From the NCBI RefSeq assembly GCF_014646335.1, contig NZ_BMNG01000013.1, positions 62,001 to 126,000 of the forward strand: 64,000 nt of DNA. Direction: 5' to 3'. The notes under the pieces were generated by a model that was not told the DNA's origin, made no database searches, and was given only the letters and a program-made list of their open reading frames with translations. Origin of the DNA: Streptomyces lasiicapitis. Lineage in GTDB: Bacteria; Actinomycetota; Actinomycetes; Streptomycetales; Streptomycetaceae. Made by a program: the position numbers and the translations under genes. Of this stretch, positions 48,817-57,642 are shown piece after piece. Position 1 is the first letter of the stretch. Each line of letters starts with the position of its first letter.

Positions 48817-49530
48817 ATGGCACGCGACCTCCAGGAGCGGATCAAAAAGCTCATCATCGACCAGCGGCTGCCCTCCGGGTCCCCGCTGCCCACCGAGCCG
48901 GAACTGATGGAGCGGCTCGGCGTCAGCAGGAACTCGGTGCGCGAGGCACTGAAGGCGCTGCAGGCGATGGGCATCGTCGAGATCCGGCACGGCTTCGGCA
49001 CCTATGTCGGGCCGATGTCGATGGCGCCCATGATCGAGGGCCTGACCTTCCGCACCGTCGCGGGCCACTACCGCGGCGAGGACAGCCTGCTCCAGCTCCT
49101 GGAACTGCGCGAGGCCGTCGAGGCCGGCCTGATCGCCCGCCTCGCCGGTTCCATACCGGCGGCGGACCTCGCCGACCTCGACGCCCTGGTGGACCGCATG
49201 GACGCCGAGGCCGCGGGGCCCGCCGGCGCCGTGCGCGCCGAGACCGACCGCGCCTTCCACGCCGCCCTCTACAGGTGCCTGGGGAACCGCCTGCTCAGCG
49301 AGGTCATGGAGGCCTTCTGGGACGCCTTCCACAAGGTCCGCACCGATCTGGTGGACGTGCCGCAGGACCCCAAGGTGACCTGCCGGCAGCACCGCGAGAT
49401 CCTCGACGCGGTGCGCTCCTCGGACGTCCTGCGGGCCGAGCGGGCGATACGGGAACACTTCGGTAACATTCGCACCCGCCTGAACGCTCCCGCCTCAACA
49501 GCCCTCCCTCACCCCAGTTATGACCGGTAA
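48817..49530 (+). CDS. FadR/GntR-family transcriptional regulator
   Basis: Protein of 237 residues. N-terminal GntR winged helix: LQERIKKLIIDQRLPSGSPL, PTEPELMERLGVSRNSVREA, LKALQAMGIVEIRHGFGTYV. The C-terminal all-helical FCD domain has LLQLLELREAVEAGLIARLA, ETDRAFHAALYRCLGNRLLS and QHREILDAVRSSDVLRAERA, with the Asp/His residues that commonly bind a metal. The start is ATG 48817; the longer open frame runs through the terminator. It would repress a catabolic or transport operon in response to a small acid. Target is not evident; the plus-strand cslA gene is downstream after a 326-bp gap. Confidence 0.92.
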   Translation: MARDLQERIKKLIIDQRLPSGSPLPTEPELMERLGVSRNSVREALKALQAMGIVEIRHGFGTYVGPMSMAPMIEGLTFRTVAGHYRGEDSLLQLLELREAVEAGLIARLAGSIPAADLADLDALVDRMDAEAAGPAGAVRAETDRAFHAALYRCLGNRLLSEVMEAFWDAFHKVRTDLVDVPQDPKVTCRQHREILDAVRSSDVLRAERAIREHFGNIRTRLNAPASTALPHPSYDR

Positions 49531-49856
49531 ACTGCTTGTTTCGCTCTTGCGATCATGCATAGGCGCGTAGAACCCTGACGGGAAGCCTGGGCACGGCCCG
49601 GTTCTCATGAGGCGCGCGGTACGGGGCAGTTGGGGGGCCTGTACGCCGACCGCACGAGAGCCCGTATGAACGCCTGGACGGGGGTCCCCGCGTTCATGAA
49701 CGGATGCCGAGGGGGGCATCATGCAACCGGAAGGTCGTCTTTCGCTGTCTTACGCGAGGGTGGCCTGCCACTGACGCGTCCGCGAGGTCGAGGGGGGACC
49801 GGGCGGCCTACCAGGACCGACGAACGCGCGGGGAGCCGCGTGCGGGGGGATGACTC
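49531..49856 (+). other. 326-bp leader/promoter region of cslA
   Basis: No gene seen. TTATGACCGGTAAACTGCTT (from 49518) and GATCATGCATAGGCGCG (from 49549) are comparatively AT-rich and could hold a promoter. Further down are short inverted stretches (GGGGGTCCCCGCGTTCATGA; GGGGGGCATCATGCAACCGG). The region ends GGGGGGATGACTCATG before the start codon. No confident -10/-35 pair or riboswitch was recognised. Confidence 0.4.
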
Positions 49857-51947
49857 ATGACGTCGACGCCGGAGGGCGAGCGGCACAGCGACCCGTCTCA
49901 GACGACCCAGTTGCGGGCTCTGACACACCGGACGGGCGGCTTCAGACGTATCAAGAAGTCGCTGCCACGCTACGACTACGAGCACTACAGCCGCCTTGCG
50001 GGCCCCCTCACCCAGCCCGACCCGGCGAAGCCGTACAAGGTCCAGTACCGCACGCTGCTGTCCCAGGAACCGCACCGCATCCGCGCCGCGCTGATGCTCG
50101 GCGCGGCCCCGCTGCTCTCCCTCGTCCTGCTCGCCTGGCTGCTCCAGCCCGAGCACTGGACCGAGCGTGACTACGTCGCCAACGACTGGCTGCCCACGCT
50201 CGACATCGTCATGCTCGTCTCGATCGGCCTGATCGAATTCTTCCGCTGCATGAACGTCCTTTCGAACGCACACGCCACTCTCGTGGCCCGCGACCCGGTC
50301 CCCGTGGTGCCCGAGACCGGCACCCGCGTCGCCTTCCTCACCTCGTTCGTGCCCGGCAAGGAGCCGATCGAAATGGTGACGAAAACCCTGGAAGCGGCGG
50401 TCAAATTGCGCCACCGCGGCCTCCTGCACGTCTGGCTGCTCGACGAGGGCGACGACCCCGAGGTCAAGGCGGTCTGCGCGCGCCTCGGCGTGCACCACTT
50501 CTCCCGCAAGGGCATCGCGAAGTGGAACCAGGCCAAGGGCCCGCACCGCGCCAAGACCAAGCACGGCAACTACAACGCCTGGCTGGACGCGCACGGCGAC
50601 GGCTACGACTACTTCGCCTCCGTCGACACCGACCACGTCCCGATGCCCAACTACCTGGAGCGGATGCTCGGCTTCTTCCGCGACCCGGACGTCGGCTTCG
50701 TCATCGGCCCGCAGGTCTACGGCAACTACGACACGTTCGTCACCAAGGCCGCCGAGTCCCAGCAGTTCCTCTTCCACGCCCTGATCCAGCGCGCGGGCAA
50801 CGCCTACGGCTCCCCGATGTTCGTCGGCACCTCCAACGCCGTACGCATCAGCGCGCTGAAGCAGATCGGCGGTCTGTACGACTCGATCACCGAGGACATG
50901 GCGACGGGCTTCGAGATCCACCGCCACCGCAACCCGGGCACGGGCAAGAAGTGGAAGTCGGTCTACACCCCGGACGTGCTCGCCGTCGGCGAGGGCCCCA
51001 ACGCGTGGACGGACTTCTTCACCCAGCAGCTCCGCTGGTCGCGCGGCACGTACGAGACGATCCTCAAGCAGTTCTGGAAGGCGCCCTTCTCGCTGCCCCC
51101 GGGCCGCCTCTTCAACTACACGATGATGGTCATCTTCTACCCGATGTCCGCGATGAACTGGATCCTGGCGGCGCTCAGCTGCGCCCTGTTCCTGGGCCTG
51201 GGCGCATCCGGCGTGAACATCGACCCGACCATCTGGCTGATGCTGTACGGCAACGCCTCGGCGCTCCAGATCGGCCTGTACATCTGGAACCGCCGCCACA
51301 ACGTCTCGCCGCACGAGCCCGAGGGCTCCGGCGGCATCGCGGGCATGGTGATGTCGGCGCTGTCCGCGCCGATCTACGCGCGCTCCCTGCTGGACGCCGC
51401 GCTGCGCCGCAAGTCCAAGTTCGTCGTCACGCCCAAGGGCGACTCGGCGAGCCCGGACACGCTGTTCGGCACGTTCCGCATCCACTTGTTCTTCATCATG
51501 GTCTTCGCCGGTTCCATAGCGGCGGCGTACGTGTACGACCACGCGCATCCCGCGATGATCATCTGGGCCACGTTCGCGCTGCTCGTCACGGCCGCGCCCA
51601 TCTTCGCCTGGCGGCACGGCATGCGGCAGGACAAGAAGAAGCAGAAGCCCGGCGCGCACGCGGGACCGCCCGCCGGAACGGGCCCGCAGGAGACCCGCGT
51701 CCCGCAGCCGCGGTACGCCGCGCCGACCGCTCAGGCACCGCAGGCACCGCAGCCCATCCCGCAGCACGCCCAGCCACACGGCCAGCCGGGTGCGCAGCCG
51801 TATCCGCAGCAACAGCAGCCCCAGCAGTACCCGCCGCACTCCGCGCCCCAGCACGCGCGCCCCGCGCCGCACGCACCGCAGCAGAAGCCCAGTTGGGCCT
51901 CGAATGACGAGACCATGCAGATCGCCCTCGGGAGCCACGAACAATGA
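49857..51947 (+). CDS. cslA: Cellulose-synthase-like glycosyltransferase CslA (GT2)
   Basis: Membrane GT2 of 696 residues. Two N-terminal membrane helices (AALMLGAAPLLSLVLLAWLL; DIVMLVSIGLIEFF). The catalytic domain has TRVAFLTSFVPGKEPIEMV, HVWLLDEGDD, KHGNYNAWLDAHGDGYDYFA, SVDTDHVP (DxD), SITEDMATGFEIH (TED) and FTQQLRWSRG (QxxRW). Four or more C-terminal helices and a Pro/Gln-rich tail of about 100 residues follow. In S. coelicolor and S. lividans CslA makes a beta-glucan-like polymer at hyphal tips and needs GlxA. The glxA gene follows with an ATGA overlap. TED and QxxRW are intact, so it should be active. Confidence 0.95.
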   Translation: MTSTPEGERHSDPSQTTQLRALTHRTGGFRRIKKSLPRYDYEHYSRLAGPLTQPDPAKPYKVQYRTLLSQEPHRIRAALMLGAAPLLSLVLLAWLLQPEHWTERDYVANDWLPTLDIVMLVSIGLIEFFRCMNVLSNAHATLVARDPVPVVPETGTRVAFLTSFVPGKEPIEMVTKTLEAAVKLRHRGLLHVWLLDEGDDPEVKAVCARLGVHHFSRKGIAKWNQAKGPHRAKTKHGNYNAWLDAHGDGYDYFASVDTDHVPMPNYLERMLGFFRDPDVGFVIGPQVYGNYDTFVTKAAESQQFLFHALIQRAGNAYGSPMFVGTSNAVRISALKQIGGLYDSITEDMATGFEIHRHRNPGTGKKWKSVYTPDVLAVGEGPNAWTDFFTQQLRWSRGTYETILKQFWKAPFSLPPGRLFNYTMMVIFYPMSAMNWILAALSCALFLGLGASGVNIDPTIWLMLYGNASALQIGLYIWNRRHNVSPHEPEGSGGIAGMVMSALSAPIYARSLLDAALRRKSKFVVTPKGDSASPDTLFGTFRIHLFFIMVFAGSIAAAYVYDHAHPAMIIWATFALLVTAAPIFAWRHGMRQDKKKQKPGAHAGPPAGTGPQETRVPQPRYAAPTAQAPQAPQPIPQHAQPHGQPGAQPYPQQQQPQQYPPHSAPQHARPAPHAPQQKPSWASNDETMQIALGSHEQ

Positions 51948-53881
51948 AAGACCCGTCCAGCCGCCGCCGCGCCCGCCGCATCGCGATAGGCGCGGCGGTC
52001 GTCATAGCTCTGGCCGGAATGAACGGCCCCTGGCTGTGGCGCGTGGGCTCCGAGAAGTACCACAACTACAAGATCAACCAGCCGGAGTACAAGGCCGACA
52101 ACGGCCACTGGAAGGTGATCGACTTCCCGGAGGAGTACCGGCAGAACACGATCCACGCGTCGCTGCTCCACACCGGCAAGATCCTGATGGTGGCCGGGTC
52201 GGGCAACAACCAGAAGAACTTCGACGACAAGAAGTTCGACACGCGCCTTTGGGACCCGGTCAACAACACGATCAAGAAGATCCCGACGCCGGTCGACCTG
52301 TTCTGCACGGGCCACACTCAGCTCGCCGACGGCAAGCTGCTCATCGCGGGCGGCACCAAGCGCTACGAGAAGCTCAAGGGTGACGTCACCAAGGCCGGCG
52401 GCCTGATGATCGTGCACAACGAGAACCCGGACAAGCCGATCACGCTGCCCGCGGGCACCAAGTTCACCGGCAAGAAGAACGGCAAGACGTTCGTGTCGAA
52501 GGACCCGGTGGTCGTCGAGCGCGCGAAGAAGGTCTTCGACAAGCAGACCGGCGCGTTCCTGCGCAACGACCCCGGTCTCGGCCGCATCTACGTCGAGGCG
52601 CAGCAGAGCGGCGCGAAGCACGAGACCGGCACGCAGGACAACTACCGCGTGCAGGGCCTCAGTGGCGGCGACACCCGCAACACGTACGGCATCGCGCAGA
52701 AGCTCGCCCTGGACAAGAAGGACTTCCAGGGCATCAAGGACACCTTCGAGTTCGACCCGGTCGCCGAGAAGTACATCAAGGTCGACCCGATGAACGAGGC
52801 CCGCTGGTATCCCACGCTGACCACGCTCACCGACGGCAAGGTGCTCAGCCTCTCCGGCCTGGACGAGATCGGGCAGTTGGTGCCCGGCAAGAACGAGGTG
52901 TACGACCCGAAGACGAAGAAGTGGACGTACACCAAGGGCATCCGGCAGTTCCCGACCTACCCGGCGATCTTCCAGATGGCCGACGGCAGGCTCTTCTACT
53001 CCGGCTCGAACGCGGGCTACGGCCCCGACGACGTCGGCCGTGACCCGGGCGTCTGGAACCTGCGGACCAACAAGTTCAAGAAGATCCCGGGCATGAGCGA
53101 CCCGGACCTCCTGGAGACCTCCAACACCGTGGAACTGCCGCCCGCGCAGGACCAGCGGTACATGGTGGTCGGCGGCGGTGGCGTCGGCGAGTCCAAGGAC
53201 TCCTCGCCGAAGACCCGGATCGTGGACCTGAAGGACGCGAACCCGAAGTTCACCGACGGCCCGGAGCTGGAGAAGGGCACCCGCTATCCGCAGGCGTCCG
53301 TCCTGCCGGACGACTCCGTCCTCGTCTCCGGCGGCTCCGAGGACTACCGCGGCCGCGGCGCCTCCAACATCAAGCAGGCCCGTCTCTACGACCCGAAGAC
53401 CAACAGCTTCGACAAGGTCGCCGACCCGCACGTGGGCCGCAACTACCACTCGGGCTCGATCCTGCTGCCCGACGGCCGCGTGATGTTCTTCGGCTCGGAC
53501 TCCCTGTACTCCGACAAGGGCAACACCAAGCCGGGTGTCTTCGAGCAGCGTGTGGAGATCTATACGCCGCCGTACCTGTACCACGGCTCGCAGCCGACTC
53601 TGGGCGAGGGCCCGAAGTCCATCAAGCGGGGCGGCTCGGGCACGTTCCCGACGGAGCACGCCTCGTCCATCAAGAAGGCCCGCCTGATCCGGCCGTCCGC
53701 CACGACGCACGTGACGGACATCGACCAGACGTCCATCGCCCTCGACATGAAGAAGCAGGGCAACAAGCTGACGGTCACGGTCCCGAAGAACCGCAGCCTG
53801 GTCGAGTCGGGCTGGTACATGCTCTTCGTGACGGACGACCAGGGCACCCCGAGCAAGGCGCAGTGGGTTCACATTCCGTGA
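51944..53881 (+). CDS. glxA: GlxA, mononuclear copper radical oxidase (galactose-oxidase-like)
   Basis: Protein of 645 residues with one N-terminal anchor helix (RIAIGAAVVIALAGMNGPWL) and then a Kelch-type beta-propeller. Landmarks: LFCTGHTQLADGKLLIAGGT (the Cys that cross-links to Tyr), NEARWYPTLTTLTDGKVLSL (radical Tyr/Trp region), VGRNYHSGSILLPDGRVMFF (copper ligands Tyr-His), and a C-terminal domain ending in ATTHVTDIDQTSIALDMKKQ and SGWYMLFVTDDQGTPSKAQW with the last His near the end. GlxA oxidises the CslA glycan at the hyphal tip. Start overlaps the cslA stop; a perfect hairpin follows the gene. Confidence 0.95.
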   Translation: MKDPSSRRRARRIAIGAAVVIALAGMNGPWLWRVGSEKYHNYKINQPEYKADNGHWKVIDFPEEYRQNTIHASLLHTGKILMVAGSGNNQKNFDDKKFDTRLWDPVNNTIKKIPTPVDLFCTGHTQLADGKLLIAGGTKRYEKLKGDVTKAGGLMIVHNENPDKPITLPAGTKFTGKKNGKTFVSKDPVVVERAKKVFDKQTGAFLRNDPGLGRIYVEAQQSGAKHETGTQDNYRVQGLSGGDTRNTYGIAQKLALDKKDFQGIKDTFEFDPVAEKYIKVDPMNEARWYPTLTTLTDGKVLSLSGLDEIGQLVPGKNEVYDPKTKKWTYTKGIRQFPTYPAIFQMADGRLFYSGSNAGYGPDDVGRDPGVWNLRTNKFKKIPGMSDPDLLETSNTVELPPAQDQRYMVVGGGGVGESKDSSPKTRIVDLKDANPKFTDGPELEKGTRYPQASVLPDDSVLVSGGSEDYRGRGASNIKQARLYDPKTNSFDKVADPHVGRNYHSGSILLPDGRVMFFGSDSLYSDKGNTKPGVFEQRVEIYTPPYLYHGSQPTLGEGPKSIKRGGSGTFPTEHASSIKKARLIRPSATTHVTDIDQTSIALDMKKQGNKLTVTVPKNRSLVESGWYMLFVTDDQGTPSKAQWVHIP

Positions 53882-53884
53882 GGT

Positions 53885-53928
53885 AGTCCACTAAGGGGCG
53901 CGGGAAATCCCGCGCCCCTTAGTGGACT
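53885..53928. terminator. Perfect 21-bp hairpin between convergent glxA and cslZ
   Basis: Bases 53885-53905 are the exact reverse complement of 53908-53928 with only AA between them. It starts 3 bp past the glxA stop and ends 3 bp before the end of the opposing gene, so it should terminate both. Its inner half (AAGGGGCGCGGGA) is shared with the inverted repeat at 58916-59035. Confidence 0.93.
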
Positions 53929-53931
53929 TTC

Positions 53932-54969
53932 CTAGTCGCTGGCCTTGGCAAGACCCAAGGCGTACTCGGGCCACCACTGCCCCGCCTGCGGGCCACCGCG
54001 ACACGTCCCGTCGGACTCGCCAGGGCGCTTGACCCACACATAGGCGTCGACGAGGTCATCACCAGTCTTGGTGGTGGGCGCCTCACCAAGGGCCCGCCCC
54101 GGCGGATTGCACCAAGGGTCCTTGCCCTTGCCCGTATAGGGCCCGCGCCCGTTGCGGCTCGTGTCGACGATGAACGGCTTGTCGCCCACCTTCGACGACA
54201 GCGTCTTGCCGTACGCCTTACTGGCCTCGGTGGTCTGGAAGTTGGACACGTTCACGGAGAACCCGTCGGCCTGCTCGACGCCCGAGCGCTTCAGGGGGTC
54301 GTGGAGCGAATCCGGCTTCGACCAGCCCGCGTTGCCCGCGTCCAGGTACACCTTCGTGTTCTTCAGGGACTTGAGCTTGGCGACGGCGCCCTTGAGGAGG
54401 TCGTACCGCTCCTCGTGGAACTCCGGGGGCGTGCACTGGTCGACCATGTGCAGCACCGCGTCCGGCTCCAGGATGACCGTGGCGGGGCGGTCGCCGATGC
54501 CCTTGGCCACGCCGTCGATCCACGCCCGGTACTCGTTGCCGTCGGCCGCGCCGCCCTTGGAGAACTGGCCGCAGTCGCGGTGCGGGATGTTGTAGAGCAC
54601 CAACAGGGCGTCGCGGTCGGCCTTCTCGGCCGCCTCCGTGTACCCGCGGGTCTGCTTCTCCGGGTCCTCGGGGAGGATCCACTCGGCGACGGGCTGTTCG
54701 GCGATCTTGCGGATCTGCTCGGCGTCGTCCTTCTTCCCGTCCTTCTCGTACGCGGCGACCTGCTTGGCCGCGTTCCCCTCGGGATTCACCCAGAACGGGT
54801 CCTTGCCCTTGGGCTGTTGACTCACGCCGCTGCCGGAATCCTCCCCGTCCTTGCCGTCACCGTCGGAGGAGCAGCCGGACAGCAGCAGCGCCGCTCCCGC
54901 GAGCGCGACCGTCGCCGTCACCCCCCTGGCCGCGAAGCCCCGCCCGCGACCTGTGTGTTTGAGGTACAT
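53932..54969 (-). CDS. cslZ: Glycoside hydrolase family 6 lipoprotein (CslZ-like endoglucanase)
   Basis: Protein of 345 residues with a lipoprotein signal (TVALAGAALLLSGCSSDGDG; lipobox LSGC). GH6 landmarks: DPFWVNPEG, AEWILPEDPEKQTRGYTE, LVLYNIPHRDCGQFSKGGAA, ATVILEPDAVLHMVDQCTP, VYLDAGNAGWSKPDSLH, GFSVNVSNFQTTE, FIVDTSRNGRGPYT and AYVWVKRPGESDGTC. The Asp residues in HRDCGQ and LEPDA are the likely acid and pKa modulator. In S. coelicolor the GH6 gene opposite glxA is cslZ as I recall. It would trim the CslA glycan as it passes the wall. Confidence 0.92.
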   Translation of the reverse strand: MYLKHTGRGRGFAARGVTATVALAGAALLLSGCSSDGDGKDGEDSGSGVSQQPKGKDPFWVNPEGNAAKQVAAYEKDGKKDDAEQIRKIAEQPVAEWILPEDPEKQTRGYTEAAEKADRDALLVLYNIPHRDCGQFSKGGAADGNEYRAWIDGVAKGIGDRPATVILEPDAVLHMVDQCTPPEFHEERYDLLKGAVAKLKSLKNTKVYLDAGNAGWSKPDSLHDPLKRSGVEQADGFSVNVSNFQTTEASKAYGKTLSSKVGDKPFIVDTSRNGRGPYTGKGKDPWCNPPGRALGEAPTTKTGDDLVDAYVWVKRPGESDGTCRGGPQAGQWWPEYALGLAKASD

Positions 54970-55131
54970 CCACTCCCCCTTGGGTGCACTGTCCGGTGCT
55001 CAATCCTGACATAACTACAGACGGCCCACGAGGCCCGGCCATCCGGGCGACGTACCTGTAGGAGACCTGTTACAGCACGCCGAACCGGGGTAGGCGTGGG
55101 GCGTTGGGGGGCGGGCAAGAAGGGGAGTGCC

Positions 55132-55947
55132 ATGCAGGACCGCACCCCTGCGCACAGGCTGGCGCAGGTCCTGGTGGAAGCCGTGGACACGGTTGCCGAC
55201 GACTTCGACACCGGGCGCCACCTGCGCCGTGTGTCCCAGCACTGCGCCGAACTCCTCGGCGCGCTGGCCGCGGGCGTGATGTACACCGACGTCGGCAGCA
55301 CCGTCCGCATCGCCGCGAGCACCCGGGGCGGTGAGCTGGCCCGGGACCTCCTGGAGGCCCAGCACCTGGGCGGGCCGTGCCTGGACGCGTACGGCACCGG
55401 CCGCCCCGTGCCGCCCGTGCGGCTGGCCTCGGCGGACGCGCTGACCCGCTGGCCGGCCTTCACCGAGCGGGCCCGCGCGCAGGGCGTGGGCGCCACGTTC
55501 GCGGTGCCGCTGCGGGCCCGGGAGCGGGTGCTCGGCGTGCTCAACGTCTTCTCGGCGGCGGCCTCGAACGGGGCACGGCCCGCCGCAGGACCGCAAGAGA
55601 CCGAAACCGACAGCGCGTTGGCGCTCGCGCAGGCGCTCGCCGACGCCGCCGCCGTCGGGTTGCACAACCACCGCGCGTACGCCGGCTATCGCAACCTCTC
55701 CCGGCAGCTGCAGGCCGCGCTCACCAGCCGCGTCCGGATCGAGCAGGCCAAAGGGATACTCGCCGAGCGCTGGGACACCGGTCTTGACGTGGCGTTCGAG
55801 GCGCTGCGGAGGTACGCGCGACGGGAGCGCCTGGTGATGGACGTGGTCGCCGGAATGGTGATCAAAGGTGCCCTTGACGACGCGACGCTGCGCGGCAACG
55901 GGCCGCCTCCGCCGCCGGCCGCCCGCGAGAACCCGCCGAACCCGTAG
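55132..55947 (+). CDS. GAF and ANTAR domain regulator
   Basis: Protein of 271 residues from ATG 55132 (ribosome site AGGGGAG). The N-terminal GAF domain is at about 25-175 (HLRRVSQHCAELLGALAAGV, QHLGGPCLDAYGTGRPVPPV, FAVPLRARERVLGVLNVFS). The C-terminal ANTAR domain reads LQAALTSRVRIEQAKGILAE, DVAFEALRRYARRERLVMDV. ANTAR domains bind paired RNA hairpins and act by transcription antitermination; GAF domains sense small molecules. It is divergent from cslZ. The cobalamin riboswitch operon starts about 400 bp downstream on the same strand, but no dual-hairpin target was identified. Confidence 0.9.
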   Translation: MQDRTPAHRLAQVLVEAVDTVADDFDTGRHLRRVSQHCAELLGALAAGVMYTDVGSTVRIAASTRGGELARDLLEAQHLGGPCLDAYGTGRPVPPVRLASADALTRWPAFTERARAQGVGATFAVPLRARERVLGVLNVFSAAASNGARPAAGPQETETDSALALAQALADAAAVGLHNHRAYAGYRNLSRQLQAALTSRVRIEQAKGILAERWDTGLDVAFEALRRYARRERLVMDVVAGMVIKGALDDATLRGNGPPPPPAARENPPNP

Positions 55948-56354
55948 AAAACGCAACGACACGCGGGCGTGCGTACCCATGCGACCTGCGGTAATAACGC
56001 GCCGGATGCAAAAGGTGGCTTGGCGTCAAACCCCCTCTAGGCCACGGCCGCCTGACGTTCTAAAGTCTGTCCTACGGCCCAAGCCCCCGGCCCGAGTTGA
56101 CCATTTCCACACCGTTCTCACACCGCTGGAAACACCCAAAGACCTCCCGTGCCGGCGCCGGGTTTCTCCCGCAGCTCGTGCGCGCGCGGTCGAGGACCAG
56201 CCCGGTCGACGGCTCCGGGGGGAGCGGGTCGTTGGCCGGGCCAGGTTGTGTCCGGGTCCGCCGCGCGCCGGGGTGCGCGCCGTGCGCACGAGTCCGCACG
56301 TCAGGGGTGCGAGGACTGGTTGACAGTGTCCATGACCAACTGGGACTCTCCGGG
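55948..56354. other. About 400-bp region upstream of the riboswitch
   Basis: No gene seen. TTGACA at 56320-56325 is a consensus -35 box about 40 bp before the riboswitch; a matching -10 is not clear (GGACTC/GACTCT at the right spacing is poor). The rest is GC-rich with short inverted stretches such as GCGCGCCGGGGTGCGCGC (around 56264). Confidence 0.4.
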
Positions 56355-56475
56355 CGACAAGTCCATACATCGAGGCGACGGTTGCCAGGAACCCGGTGCG
56401 AACTCCGGGACGGTCCCGCCACTGTGACCTGCGCGCGTACCGCTCACGCGCGCACGGAAGTCAGGAACTGACCCG
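56355..56475 (+). ncRNA. Cobalamin (B12) riboswitch
   Basis: The conserved core is clear: GGTTGCCAGGAACCCGGTGC (56380-56399), ACTCCGGGACGGTCCCGCCA, CTGTGACC and the 3' closing AGTCAGGAACTGACC near 56459-56473. These are the 'GGTGCGAATCC', 'GCCACTGT' (B12 box) and 'AGTCAGGA' elements of cobalamin aptamers. Downstream a stem GGGGCGTGG..CCCC (about 56490-56505) lies just before the GAAGGAGG ribosome site of cbtB, suggesting control of translation start. The limits are approximate. Confidence 0.9.
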
Positions 56476-56524
56476 TCGTCCTCCTGCTTTGGGGCGTGGA
56501 AACCCCAGAAGGAGGCCCACCCGC

Positions 56525-56752
56525 ATGTCTGTCACGTCTGCGCACGGCACAGCACACAGCGACACGGCGGCGATACAGTCCGCGACGATCGAGACCCGCG
56601 ACTGGCTGATCGCCGCGGCCGCGGCGATCGTCGCACTGATCGCGCTGTACGCCGTCTTCATGGACAACGGCTCGCTGATCTCGGCGACCGGCGACTACCT
56701 GCACGAGTTCGCGCACGACGGCCGGCACCTCTTCGGTGCCCCCTGCCACTGA
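56525..56752 (+). CDS. cbtB: CbtB, small cobalt-transporter subunit
   Basis: Protein of 75 residues with one membrane segment (WLIAAAAAIVALIALYAVFM) and the His-rich C-terminus typical of CbtB: YLHEFAHDGRHLFGAPCH. A perfect GGAGG precedes the ATG. It lies 17 bp before cbtA and 50 bp after a cobalamin riboswitch. CbtAB are predicted cobalt importers repressed when B12 is plentiful. Confidence 0.93.
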   Translation: MSVTSAHGTAHSDTAAIQSATIETRDWLIAAAAAIVALIALYAVFMDNGSLISATGDYLHEFAHDGRHLFGAPCH

Positions 56753-56769
56753 TCGGGGCCGCGCGCACC

Positions 56770-57642
56770 ATGACGAAGTCCCCCGAATCCCCGGACTCCC
56801 CCACCGCTCCCCGCACCACCTCCAAGTCCCCCTCCCCTACTACCACTTCCTCCCCCGTGCTGCCGCTGCTCGGCCGCGGTCTGCTGGCGGGCGGGATCGG
56901 CGGCCTTGCCGCGGGCCTGTTCTCGCTGCTGCTCGCAGAGCCGCTGATGGACAAGGCGATCCGCGCCGAGGAGGCCCGCGCGCACGAGCACGAGCCCGCG
57001 GGCGGTGCCGTCGAGCACCACGAGGAGCTGTTCTCGCGCTCCACGCAGCACGCGGGCCTGGTCATCGCGCTGGTCGTGGCGGGCCTCGCGATCGGCGTCC
57101 TTTTCGCCGTCGCGTACGCCCTCGTGCACCGGCGTGATCCGCGCGGCAACCCGTGGCCGCGGGCGCTCGCGTTCTGCGCGGCCGCGTTCTGTGCCGTCTC
57201 GCTGTTCCCCGCGTTGCGCTATCCGGCGGCCCCGCCCGGGGTCGGTGACGCGGGCACGGTGGGCGACCGGCAGCAGATGTGGCTCGGCGCGGTCGTCATC
57301 GGTGTGCTCGGCATGTTCCTGGTGTGGCAGGTGTACGTACGTCTCGCGCCGCGTCCCGTGCCGTTGCGGCAGGGCGCGGTGGCCGTGACGGCGGCGCTGG
57401 TACTCGCCCTGCTGTGGACGCTGCCCGACAACCCCGATCCGGTGCCGGTCAGCGCGACCCTGCTGTGGGACTTCCGGATGCTGTCCCTGGCGTCGCACGT
57501 GCTGATGTGGGCGGTGTTCGCGGCGGTCTTCGGCGGCCTCGGACTGCGTGCCGTCCGCGCGAAGGCACCGGCCCCGACGGACACAGCGGACGAGGCGGAG
57601 TCGGTGGAGGCCGACTACGGTTCGGTCGCGCCGGTGAGATAG
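56770..57642 (+). CDS. cbtA: CbtA, cobalt-transporter membrane subunit
   Basis: Protein of 290 residues with five or six membrane segments (LLAGGIGGLAAGLFSLLLAE, LVIALVVAGLAIGVLFAVAY, ALAFCAAAFCAVSLFPALRY, LGAVVIGVLGMFLVWQVYVR, LASHVLMWAVFAAVFGGLGL). The family pattern is clear: a His/Glu-rich external loop (RAHEHEPAGGAVEHHEELFS), then FPALRYPAAPPGVGD. It pairs with CbtB for cobalt uptake under B12 riboswitch control. The first 35 residues are a Ser/Thr/Pro-rich cytoplasmic tail. The 3' end overlaps the convergent sortase gene by 28 bp. Confidence 0.93.
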   Translation: MTKSPESPDSPTAPRTTSKSPSPTTTSSPVLPLLGRGLLAGGIGGLAAGLFSLLLAEPLMDKAIRAEEARAHEHEPAGGAVEHHEELFSRSTQHAGLVIALVVAGLAIGVLFAVAYALVHRRDPRGNPWPRALAFCAAAFCAVSLFPALRYPAAPPGVGDAGTVGDRQQMWLGAVVIGVLGMFLVWQVYVRLAPRPVPLRQGAVAVTAALVLALLWTLPDNPDPVPVSATLLWDFRMLSLASHVLMWAVFAAVFGGLGLRAVRAKAPAPTDTADEAESVEADYGSVAPVR

